From Bilabrum cf. latius (taxonomy: Eukaryota; Bigyra: Bicosoecida; Bigyra; Bicosoecida), in assembly GCA_965178125.1 (NCBI GenBank), contig OZ237752.1, forward strand, positions 930,001 to 994,000: a stretch of DNA of 64,000 nucleotides, in the 5' to 3' direction. Of this stretch, positions 23,807 through 36,661 are shown in pieces. The first letter of the stretch is position 1, and every line of letters starts with the position of its first letter. A program made the translations under genes and the position numbers. The notes beneath the pieces were generated by a model. The model searched no databases. It saw only the letters and a program-made list of their open reading frames with translations, and was not told where the DNA came from.

Positions 23807-24237
23807 AAGAGATATTTACTGTATTTTACATGCGCTTCATGGAAGCTATTCACTAGATATTCCATAAAATGGCAAAGTGAATGCACTCATTATTATTCCG
23901 AATGGATTTAATGATTTGTAACGTGCATTCGTGAATGAAATCAGAATTAATCCGGCACCGTTTGCAAGCGCGGTATTTTTGGTCCATCGATCCCTGACCA
24001 GCATGTCCGATCAGCCTGCAGCGTGAGATCTTGTGCCTTTTGATGCTGCCTGCCTCACAAATGCCAGTTTGTATCGGCATTGAAGGTACAGCTCGCTTCT
24101 GCGACGAATACTGCCACGTTGATCGGTTTCGAATAATCTGCTCGGTCTAGTGTTTCTTGCAATCGATCGCACCCCGGTCGGATCTGGCTACACGTACTGC
24201 ATACCAGTTGAATACCGCACTTTCGCGCCGCAGTCCA
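23807..24237. promoter_or_regulatory. Divergent AT-richer spacer between the HemD-like gene and CDC48
   Basis: 431 nt, clearly lower in GC than the flanking genes, with no coding frame. Holds the 5' regions of both genes. No element named. Confidence 0.45.
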
Positions 24238-27149
<2,912 letters not shown>

Positions 27150-27396
27150 TGCGGTCACGGTGGACGGACACTCGCGGTTGAAGAGATCTGATGGGGTTCG
27201 TATTGGGTGTGTGAAGGTGCACATAATTGAACGCAGCGTTTGCCTGTACCACGTCCCACAATACACACGCCACCACCATACCATGAACAGAAAAGTGCAA
27301 GCAAACGTGCTCTCATCACACAGCCATCGCGTTCGGTCCGACGGGGCTGTCGTCACAAGCCACGCACTGCATCGACATTGCGTCTAGCGAAGCGTC

Positions 27397-28755
27397 ATGA
27401 TGTTCGTGGTACAGTACTTTCTGATGCTGCGGCACGGCCGCACGCAGAGCGGCACTATGCGGATCCGACCATCCGACGGCGAGAAGACGCTTCGCCTGTC
27501 TCACCTCAAGGCATACTTGCCGATCAAGGGGCCCAGCGAAGCTGGTTTCTTCTTTAGAGCCAAGAAAAATCTCGCGGACGGAGGATTCGTTTGGCTAGAC
27601 CTGCGCCACCCGAGCGATGCCGTTCCATTGGTTGGCGACAAGAAGCAAGCTGCGGTCATCAAGGTCACGCCGCTCTTCGAAACGCCGGTAGATCCGACTA
27701 GGGCGCCGTCACTGTATCCGTTCACTCCCGAGGAATCAGAGTCAGAGAGAGCAAGGATTCGAGACCAGCGCGGACTGCCTCCGCTTTCCGTTGCAGATGC
27801 GAGGGCCGTACATGCCTCGTCCGAGGCCGAGGGCCTGCGGCCAGAGGAGGCCGAAGACGAGGAAGAGCTCCAGGATAGCGATGCAGTGGCCGCAATGAAA
27901 GCAGGGGCTAGCGCTGCGTCGTCAAAGGGCGGGGCCTCGTCGGGAGCGGGCGGCTCTGCGGGCGAGGCGGCGAGCTCCGGCGCCGGCGCGGGCGTGGGCG
28001 ACCAGCTCCGCAGCGGACTGAGCATCGTGAGCAAGCAGAGCCGCAAGCTGGGCACCTCCCTCATGGGTTTCTTCTCCCGCGCGGCCACTGCCGCTCAGGA
28101 CGCCCTGGAGGGAGGCTCGCTGCCCAGCGACATGGCGCAGGTGAACCTCCAGGTGGTGGGGGAGGATGCAGCGACAAAGTTCCGGCCGAACCATGGGCCG
28201 CACGAGTCTCTCCTGGAGAGGGTTTGGGACGGGCTGTACCCCGACAAGGCGGGGAGCTGTGTGCGGGTGGGGCCGCAGTGGGTGCGGGCGGGCTTCGGCA
28301 GCGAGAACCCTGGGGATGACGTGGACTCTGTGCTGACTCTAAAGTGCCTCGTCTACCTTGTGGAGAGGCACGGGGACGTGGCGAGAGGGTTCGTGAACCT
28401 TCACCGGGGCAAGGAGGACGACGGGAGCAAGCGCCTCCTGCTCGGTCCCACGGCGGGGCTGCTCGCCAGGGAGCTCACGCAGGCCCTGTCGCTTCCCTGC
28501 CCCGCGGAGGAACTGGCGGGCAGGCGCGCCGGGTACTATGGCCTGTTCGAGGAGGAGGACGGCTTTTTCGAGCTGCATTTCTTGCTCCTGACTGCCTTGC
28601 ACCGGATCTGGGTGCGAAGGAAAGCGAGCCAGTCGTAGCTGCAGGCAGTCTCCAGGGAGGCGCTGGCACGCGCCGCCGTTTGGCTGGATGAGGGTCCGAA
28701 GGGGGTGGAGCACCTGAGGGCAGTTGTGAGCCAGCTAGAGAGAGTGACGCTGTGA
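27397..28755 (+). CDS. ELMO-domain-like protein
   Basis: ELMO-domain proteins act as GTPase activators for Arf-family proteins or as Rac exchange partners. Single exon, ATG 27397 (the second of two consecutive ATGs is also possible), 452 residues, stop TGA. The N-terminal 130 residues include PSDGEKTLRLSHLKAYLPI and hydrophobic segments of unknown fold. Residues about 140-215 are Ala/Gly/Ser-rich. From about 260 the order LLERVWDGLYPD, WVRAGFGSENPGDD, LTLKCLVYLVERH, LLARELTQALSL and FELHFLLLTALHRIWVRR resembles the ELMO fold; the typical D-F-R-G motif is not conserved, so the call is moderate. A TAG codon at 28636-28638 extends the protein by 39 codons to TGA; the extension has the same codon usage. 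Confidence 0.7.
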
Positions 28756-29097
28756 CGCAGTGACTGCTTGCGGGGCGTCTGGACGCAGCTCAGACCCTTT
28801 CTTGTGACATGTGAAGCAATAAATGTTGGTATTATTTCGAGTGCGTCTCATGGTAATCAAGAAATCGGCGAGTGGCACGAGTGCCGCATATTTTGGAAAT
28901 ATCTGTCTGTGTCATCAAGCCGGCAAGCCCTCCTACTCGTCCAACTTCGTACCGCCTGGGCCCCGCGGCGACTTTGCGGTTGCAACCTATTTTGAGGTTA
29001 GAACCGGTCGAAGCCCAAGGTGAGCAGCCTGGGCCACCAAGATCGGCTACCTCCTTTGGCACACTTTGACTCGAACACCTGAAGAAATCGTATCAAG
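28756..29097. other. Intergenic spacer with a duplicated gene tail on the minus strand
   Basis: 342 nt between two + strand genes. It contains the duplicated tail described at 28911-28957. No other coding frame with support. Confidence 0.5.
28911..28957 (-). pseudogene. Fragment homologous to the last codons of the 7TM-RGS gene
   Basis: 41 of 47 bases match 31320-31366, the 3' end of the 7TM-RGS coding sequence, on the same strand and in the same frame. It encodes GGTKLDE-(TAG)-EGLPA-stop against GGAKLDE-(CAG)-EGFPA-stop. Four of the six differences are transitions at silent or conservative sites. The frame stays open upstream only if further TAG codons are read through, and it runs into the opposite-strand methyltransferase gene, so it is most likely a stranded duplicate. 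A last exon of a minus-strand gene is the alternative. Confidence 0.65.
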
Positions 29098-30696
29098 ATG
29101 GCTAGCGTTGCTGTAGCAAAGGTATCATCTACCAAACTATCGGATCATGAAGGCGAACAAAGCTCTGCTGAGAGCAGGCCAGCGGTGAGGGTGTTTTGCA
29201 GACCACGAGTGTTCCGAGGGCTCGATTTCTCCGTGTTCAGCCGGTAAGTTGGAACAAATCTGCGACGAAACGTTCAATATGATTTCCTTCCATCCGCAGG
29301 GACCTCGCTCGGTATGGGAAGAGCTACCTCCTGGCAGCTGGTGAGTCTTTTGTTGTGACACGTAGAAGCAGCACTCATGCTCCTTATCAGTTGAGTCCAG
29401 AACCGGGCGTTTTAGCGCAGAGTTCGCGGTGCGATTCGCCATCGAACGTCGGACACAACATCTAACTCCCCCCATCAAGCCGTATGTTATCGCTTGAATG
29501 CAGTTCCGAGGGTTGCGATCGAGCAATTCCAACCGTGCGACTGCGAAGCTCAACCCTCCACCTTTCCCCGCTGTTCCTGCCCGGTTCACTTCTCTCGCAG
29601 GGTGGCCTCCATGTACCAAGGCCGCGCAAAGTGCATGGAAGAACTATTTGATCACTAGATGACAGTGCTTGAGGAGCAGCTGGCCGAGCTGAGCACCCCC
29701 GACGCCAAGGCGACGTATGTCGAAGTCGGAAGCGGCACGAACGAGGCAGGAGCGCGGCTCCTCGGGAAGAGCAAGACGTTGGGCCACTACGTTGGCCTTG
29801 ATTTGGCTCGTGCATTTCTCGAGTGGTCCCAGCGAACGTATCCGCAGCTGAACGGGCCTTCCAGCACGCTCATCCACGGGAACGCCGTGCACCTGGCAGA
29901 GTCCATGGCCGGCCTCGTCCCCGACTCGATGTGGAGCAAGCCCCGCCTCATGGGCCTGGTCATGAACACGATTGGCGTGCTGCCGGACTGCATCCGCCAG
30001 GACGTCGTGCGTGAGTGCGTGCTGTGCGCCGGGACGGGCGGGACGGTCCTCGTCGGATGCTGGTGGAGCGGGGCCTTCAAGCGCGGGGTCGAGGAGTTCT
30101 ACAAGCTCAACCCGGAACTGTGCGGCGACATCACGGACGACATGGTGGACCTTGAGAAGGCCACCCTGCTGAACCCCAAGACGGGGTACAGCTCCCAGTG
30201 GTGGGCCGAGGCCCGGGTGCGGAACCTGTTCGAGGGCGTGGTGCCCGACGCCGACATCGAGATCAGCACAGCGGGCGTAGGCATCTTCGCCAGGGTGAAA
30301 GTGACGGAGCTGCACGTGGCCGCCGCGGCGTCCCTGCGCCCCGACGGGGCCAAGGCACTGTCCAAGTACCCTGGGTACGCCAAGGGCACCTAGGGGGCGA
30401 CGGAGCTGGTGGCGGACGTTGTGGCGGCCGACGCTGGGTCGGGGGCGGGTGCCGGTGCCAAGGCACCTGCTGCAGGCTCCGAGGAGCCAGACACGGAGGA
30501 GGAGGACGAGGCGACGGATGCCGGCTCCAAGGGCACGGGCAAGGGAGTGGAGAAGAACCGAGGGGCCGAGATCGTGCCGCCCATCGGCGGTGCCTCGTCC
30601 AAGGACAAGTTGAAGGGGAAGGCCGGCGCGTGGGGCTAGGGCGTGGAGGAGGAGGGAGGGGAGGGCGTGCTGTCAACCGCGGATGGGATGCAGTGA
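29098..30696 (+). CDS. Class I SAM-dependent methyltransferase-like protein
   Basis: Four exons: 29098-29243, 29300-29340, 29421-29481 and 29601-30696; introns of 56, 80 and 119 nt with donors GTAAGT, GTGAGT and GTATGT. All phases agree and give 447 residues ending at tandem TGA TGA. Motif I is YVEVGSGTNEAG, followed by VGLDLARAFL (motif II position) and STLIHGNAVHLAESM, the usual order of the Rossmann methyltransferase fold. The acceptor is not identifiable. TAG codons are at 29656-29658 (MEELFDH-Q-MTVLEEQ), 30391-30393 and 30637-30639; the last two lie in an acidic/Lys-rich tail of about 100 residues that would be lost under the standard code. The short second and third exons rest on splice consensus and frame only. 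Confidence 0.78.
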
Positions 30697-31323
30697 TGAG
30701 GGCAGGGTAGAGCAGCTGCTTGTTGAGGGCGCTCGTGTGCGCTGCCAGCTGCAGGGACACTACTACTAGTACTAGGCCTAGTAGGCCTAGTTCCAGTAGA
30801 CTTTTTAGTCCCAAGTCAGTGGCAGAAATGCTCCCCCGTGCGCGCCGTTCGTTCGATGTCGCGCGCGCGCCTCAGACCCACGGGTCTCGCCCATTGCTTG
30901 TCTTTCCTTCTTCATCCTCCCATCCTCTGATTCTTCACCTTTCGGACCACAGTCGGCTGCCAGCCGGTGCTGCCCGGAGCCACTCGTGACGCCCAAGCCG
31001 CGGCCAGTACTATGCCCGGCCTCTCCCATTTTCTATCCCTCCTACAACCTATCACAATGCATCCCTCGCCTTAGCTGGGGCCGAGCAGCAGGCGTCAAGG
31101 CCGGGTCATGGCGAGATCCTCCACAAACCAGGCATCCCCTATGGTAACCGACGACCTGGTTGTCGCTGCCGACGCGAGGCTTTCATTTCCCTAGTGACTC
31201 GATTGATCTATTATCTGTAGATTGTACATATATCGACTTCCAACGCATCAGCTCGCACAACGATCTGAGATCTGTGGTTCATGTCTGCCGACCGTCTGCT
31301 CTCAAGTATCCGCCGGCGTGTCG
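30697..31323. other. Convergent 3' region with palindromic cluster
   Basis: 627 nt between the TGA of the methyltransferase-like gene and the TGA of the 7TM-RGS gene. No coding frame is supported. It includes the palindrome at 30761-30795 and a lower-GC stretch near 31190-31260. Confidence 0.5.
30761..30795. repeat. Overlapping palindromes, possible 3'-end hairpin
   Basis: ACTAGGCCTAGT at 30771-30782 is a perfect 12-bp palindrome; TAGGCCTAG occurs twice within 20 bp and ACTAGT lies just upstream. It sits 65 nt after the methyltransferase stop and could fold in the 3' untranslated RNA. Function unknown. Confidence 0.5.
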
Positions 31324-34300
31324 TCAGGCCGGAAAGCCCTCCTGCTCGTCCAACTTCGCACCGCCCGTTGCATCTTTGCTGCGACCCTGTGAAGCCCCAG
31401 CATCCAGCCCGGGCCCCTCATCTTCTGGGCCCTCCCCTTCGCCGGCGGCGGCGCCGCCCCCCTTCCGGTTGCCCTTCACCTAGGGCACGGGCGGCTCCCC
31501 GTCCTTGTCATTGGCCAGCACCAGGGGCTTGGCCTCCTCCGAGGTGATGAAGGGTCGGTACACGTTCGCCTCCAGCACCTTGAACACCTCTAGCAGCACC
31601 TCGTCGAACAGCACGCTCAGCCGATGCAGCCTCGCCAGCGTGCTTCCAGAGACGCGCATCCACCTAGACCACTGCCGGGGCGCGGCCGGGTCCCTCAGCA
31701 AGGCAGCCGCCTCGTGCGCGCCCTCCTTCCTGAGGCGCCTTGCCCTCCGCGCCCTCCGCTGGGCCTCTTTGGCCACTTGTTCCCTGCTCACCAGCCCGAA
31801 GTATTTCTCAAGCAGCTGCTCCACGGCTCCCCGCTGCTTGCTGCTCACGTTCACCTCCAAGGGAGAGCCTGTGGCGAGGTACCACCCCAGCGCGTGCGCG
31901 GCGAGGAAACGGGCGTCCAGCAGATCCACGAAACACTCCCTCGACTGCTGCTGCTGCTGCTGCTGCCCCCGGCCTTGGCCTTGGCCTTGGGCCAGCTGCA
32001 GCGACAGCCCGGGCAGGCGTGCATCCGGTGCTCCCGCGCCGCCGTTGCCGGCAGGCTGCGTCGCACCTTCTTGCCCTTGCCCTTGTCCTTGCTCCTATCT
32101 GCTGCTGCTCTCTCTCGCCGCCAGCTCCAGCCCGTGCTTTGGGTAGCTGGGTGGGGATGCAGGGGGCGACAGGGACCTGCGGGGCTGCTCCTCCTCGCCC
32201 CGGCGACTATCTTTAGCTACGGGTCTCTGCCCGGTTCCAGTAGCTGCCTTCCCGAGATCCTTCTCCCCTCTCTCGTCACCTAACTGCTGCTGCTGGTCCT
32301 AGTGCCTCTGCGCCCGAGGAGCGGCCCAGGATGGATCGCGTGATGGCTGGTGCACTGCACGGTGGTGCACGCGCACGTCCACCCCACCCGCAGACTCTGC
32401 AGACGCGCGGTCGGTGCTCACCGCGGGGACCCCGCCGCTGCCACCGCCGCTGCCACCCCTGCTCCTCCCGTTGTCTTCGCCCTCGGACTTGTGCTCTAGC
32501 TCCTGCTGGCCCTCGCAAGCTTGCGCGGCTCTGCTCACACCCCTCGCCGTGCCATCGACAGACTCGTTGTCCGGCAGCTCCGGCACGTCGCTGGCCCTCT
32601 TCCTCCCCGGCAAGCCTGCCGCCTTGTTCCCTGGGTCTGGGTCCGGGCCGCCGGTAGCACCGTCGGCATGGGGCGCGTGCATGCCATCCTGCGGATGACG
32701 GGTAACAATTCCATCGGTGGACCGTGGCTAAAGCGGCACGCCCGGACCGGATGGCAGCCCCGCCGCGACCAGCTCCGCGGGACTGCCCCTGCCGCTGCTG
32801 GACAGATCCCCACCGCTGCCGCCGTGCGGCCGACGCAACTCCATGTCGTCGCCAGTGTCCAGCCCGATGCTGTGCTGCCCCCCTGGCAGCCGCTCCACGA
32901 CGATGGACCCGATGGACCCCCTCTTTGCCCTCGAGAGAGTCCCATCCGTGGCGCTCCCGTCCCCCACGCTGCTGCCCCCGTCCCCCCTCGGCCCAAGCAC
33001 GTCTTCGACCGTGGTGCCGCCGCCAGCAGCCAGCGCCTCCTCGATCGCAGCAGCCGCGGCAACCGCCGCAGATACTCCGCTCTCCATCAAACTGCCCCTA
33101 GCCCCCGCCCCCGCCCCCGCCCGCGAGCCGACACCACTGCCTGCCACCCGCAAGGGTACACGCGCCGTCTGCGGTCCATCCATGGCCGCACCCAGCCCCA
33201 GCCCCAGCCCCTGTCCCTGTCCATGTCCCTGTCCCTCCGCCAGCCCAGGTCTCATGCCGGACCGCTCCAGAGCCTTCCCCTGGCTCCTGCTCCTGCTCCT
33301 GCTGCTGGCCTCGGGTCTGCCTCTCGCGTTTAGCCTACTCGTGCGCGTCCCAGCATACCTGTCCGGGGAGGCCTCTCCCGCTCTCCCATTCGATCCATGC
33401 TACTGCTGCTAGCTGGGTACCTTGAGCGAGTTGAAGCTCGAGGCACGCACCACCTCCACCGCTTCGCTGGGCTGTGACTCGGTTTCCGATCCGATCTATG
33501 ATGCCCCGCGGTGCGCGTGCACGACTACCTCCACGGCATCTTGCCCCTGCCCCTGCCCCTGCCCATCGCTGCGGGCCAACGCTTGCTAGTCTGCAGCGAC
33601 GCCGGGCGGTTGGACGTACGAGTGCCGTTTCCAGGCCGACTGCCCCGGGCCTGGCGTGTCGCTGCTCTGCTTGCTGCTGCTGCTGCCGCTGCCGCTGCCG
33701 CTCTGCGAGCTCGAGATGGAGTTCATGCTGAGCCCCCTCTTGTTCCCCCACTTACCCTTGCCCCCCGACACCGACATGACCTTCTTGAGGGCGTTGGCTC
33801 TGGCCTTCTGCCGCGCGGCCTGCAGCCCATTGCTGGGAGTGTCGCCGCTGCTTGCTTCCTTACCGTTCGTTTCCTGCCGACCGATTTGGGACGGGCTGCC
33901 GTCGGTCCGCCCGAAGGCAGACGCTTTTTGCAGCTGCTCCCGCTTCGAGGCCTCCCTCGCCAGCCTCTCCCTGACCCTCTGCGAGGACACCTGCATCATC
34001 TGTTCCCTGCGGAAATGGGAGGCCACCATGCGCATCAGGCGGGCAAGCACCCGCTTGTACATGCGCACCACCAGGTAAAAGTCCAGCAGCTCGGGGCACA
34101 GCTGCCGACGGGCGTACGACCGCAGCAGGCCCACGCCGGCCGGCTCCTGCAGCATGAACTTGAGGGTCGCCACTTTGGCCACCTGACGGTGGTCGGCTGC
34201 CTCCACGCGGGCGCTCTGCCTGCTGTTCTCCGGCTCTGGCATGGACACGGTGGAGGCCAGCCGGGTAAGGTCCGGGTCCGCCTGCGCCACGGCGTACCTC

Positions 34301-36383
34301 TTCCACCTCTTGGAGATGGCAAACCTTCGGGCGCGAGGGCCCGGGCAGTCCTTCTCTTGTTCCCCCGTGCCTCTGGATCCCGGAAACTGCACGCTACCCC
34401 CCGCTTTCTGCCCACCCTCCTCGTTACCACCACCGGCCTCTCTCCCCTCTTGTTCCCCCAGCGAGTTCATACCCCCGTCCTCCTCGTCGCGCTCCCCGAA
34501 CACGTCCGAGATGGCGGGCAGCACCCCCGAGGCCGGGTGCAGCGCGCTCTCGGCCTAGCCCCTGAGCTCCAGAAGGGTGGACACCCCGAGCACCTCAAGG
34601 GAGGGCAGCAGCTCTATGGCCCTGGTCCAGGGCAGCACCGCCCGGAACTGGGTCTCCCTACCCCCCCGCAGGAGCGTGGCGAGGTCGCGCCCCCTGAGCT
34701 CAACGGCTCTTTTCTCCTTGTCGGCGTCGCTGCCCCCGCTCGATGCACCCCGCGAGGAGGAGTCGGGGGAGGACAGCTCGCGCCTAGTCCTGCTGCTGCT
34801 GCCGTCCCCCCGCCTCGAGGATATGGGTACGCTGCTGGCATGCAGGTCATCCCCCGGGCCACCCAGCCTCCTCCCCCCATCCCTGTACTCGTCCTCGTCC
34901 TCGTCCTCGCCCATGGAATCCCTGCCCACCCCCCCTGTCCCCTCATTTTTCTCCGTGGGACCCCCCACCCAGTCCGGGACAGACGGCCGCCTGCTCCCGC
35001 TCCCCTGGCTGGACCCAGCCTCCACCTCGAACATGAGCGTGTTGCCGCTCCCGGACCGCCACGCTGCTCCTCCGTCGCCGCTTGCATGCTCTAAGCAGTC
35101 CCACATTATCTCCCAGGCCGGCTCCAGGGCGAACGGGAAGAGCACGCTGGCGGAGAGCGTCCAGAGGTACATGACCGCGAGGAGGGCGTGCGGGGGGAAC
35201 ACATTGCGAGCCGAGTCTGCGTCCTCCTCGTCCCCGTACAGCTCGAACAGGAGGTATCCGAAGTAGGACCCCGCGAAGAGCCCCCAGCCCGCCATGCAGG
35301 TGTACAGCTCCCGCTTGATGTTGTAGTTGTCGCTCACCTGGTAGGTGCTGATGAGCCACAGCGCCGCGCCCGCTGCCACCACGTACACTATCAGCAAAAT
35401 CATGAAGAGGAACCACTGCTCGTACATGAAGCACTGCTGGCCCGGGGCCAGCTCGGGCGCGAAGGCTCCGTAGAGTCCAGCCACGAACACGTGGAGGAAG
35501 GTCAGGGAGATCAGCACCGCGGCTTGGAACCTGCGGGGGGGGGGGGGGGGGTAGTGGGATGAATGGATTCGTAATGATCTAAGAAGCGAGGACAGTGTGC
35601 GTAGTGGCGACGCAAGAGCATGCCATTCAGCAGCCGAAGCATTCAATGGCATGGGTATCAAACACCACACATGAGAGGCACGAGCGAGCGACCGAGCAAC
35701 GACACACAGTCTCACCACGTGGTCTGCAGAAAGCCGTACCTCAGCCGTAGCTGCGGCTCGAAGAGAACAGCCAGGCGAAGCGCCCTTAAAATGTACGGCG
35801 CCGCGTACAGGGGCGGGGTCAGGTGGCTCGCCCAGTATACCCCGAAGCAGGTCCACGGCTCGAGCCCGCCGGTCGCCCACGACTGGAACGGGACGCTCGC
35901 CCCGCCGATGCGCAGCCGGACCACCTCGTGGGCCAGGATGACAACCAGAATACCCGCGTTAAGGATGGAGCTGAGGAAAATCAGGCTCGATTGGCGGTAC
36001 CCGCAGCAGCCTTGCAGCTCGTTGGCAAGCGGGGCGCAACAGTTTCCACAGCATCCGGTTGACTCGAAATCCTCCGATGCACCGCTCGCGATGCTCGACA
36101 TATCGTCGCCAGTAATATCACGAGGAGATATCAACGGCGAGCCCGGAACTGGTTCGCTCCCAGCTGCGCTTGTGGAATCGGCCACGGCACTGCGCGTTGT
36201 TGCACTCGATGACGTAGTGTTTCCGTTTTCGTCCTTTGCAGATGCGCGCCGCGACGCGCGTGTATAGCCCGTACACAAAGATACTATCGCTGTGAATAGC
36301 CAACTTGCTAATGTCAGAATAAACGCGATAGATGTTACCCAGACTAGCACGATGACGATGAGCCTCCCAGAATTGGATGCCAT
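31324..36383 (-). CDS. Seven-transmembrane receptor with RGS domain
   Basis: Predicted membrane receptor that also carries the GTPase-accelerating RGS domain for G-alpha, the layout of plant RGS1 and many protist receptors. Exon 1 is 36383-35716, exon 2 is 35530-31324; intron of 185 nt, donor GTGAGA. 1,624 residues, stop TGA. Hydrophobic spans lie at about 6-36, 132-154, 176-205, 224-246, 262-284, 298-322 and 340-363. The first RGS half (TLKFMLQEPAGVGLLRSYAR, then CPELLDFYLVV) is near 675-710; the second half (GWYLATGSPLEVNVSSKQRG, then LFDEVLLEVFKVLEANVYRP) is near 1430-1570. About 700 low-complexity residues separate them. Nine TAG codons: 34555, 33586, 33496, 33409, 33400, 32728, 32299, 32095, 31480; several sit within CAG runs. 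Confidence 0.85.
35535..35551 (+). repeat. Run of 17 G in the intron of the 7TM-RGS gene
   Basis: On the coding strand this is a C17 tract directly before the GCAG acceptor, acting as an extreme polypyrimidine tract. Length may vary between strains or be a sequencing artefact. Confidence 0.85.
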
Positions 36384-36661
36384 GGCCACTACTCGAGGCA
36401 AAAACAAGCGGAACACGAATTGATCAGAGAATCATCGCAAATTGGAAACGTACATGCACAGCAACTAAAGCCGCCCGCTGCTGCCTGGCAAAAGTGGAAA
36501 AGGGTCCAATCTCTGTTGCGTTGAGGTTCCGCAACCGGCAGCAGCGTGATACGCGCGGCGCCCTACAAAGCTGTATTGTAACGAGCACACACTTTTACAC
36601 AATTTGAGAAGCCAGCGGCTGGCTGGGGCAATCCAACAAGTCCAGTAGCGCTGCAAGGACC
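36384..36661. promoter_or_regulatory. Divergent spacer between the receptor and the secreted repeat protein
   Basis: 278 nt between two start codons that point away from each other. Lower GC than the genes. Includes GGTTCCGCAACC near 36527. No named element. Confidence 0.45.

Noticed and set aside
28832-29069. Independent genes on either strand between the ELMO-like and methyltransferase-like genes
   Set aside because: Short frames without domains; the only recognisable sequence is the duplicated gene tail at 28911-28957.
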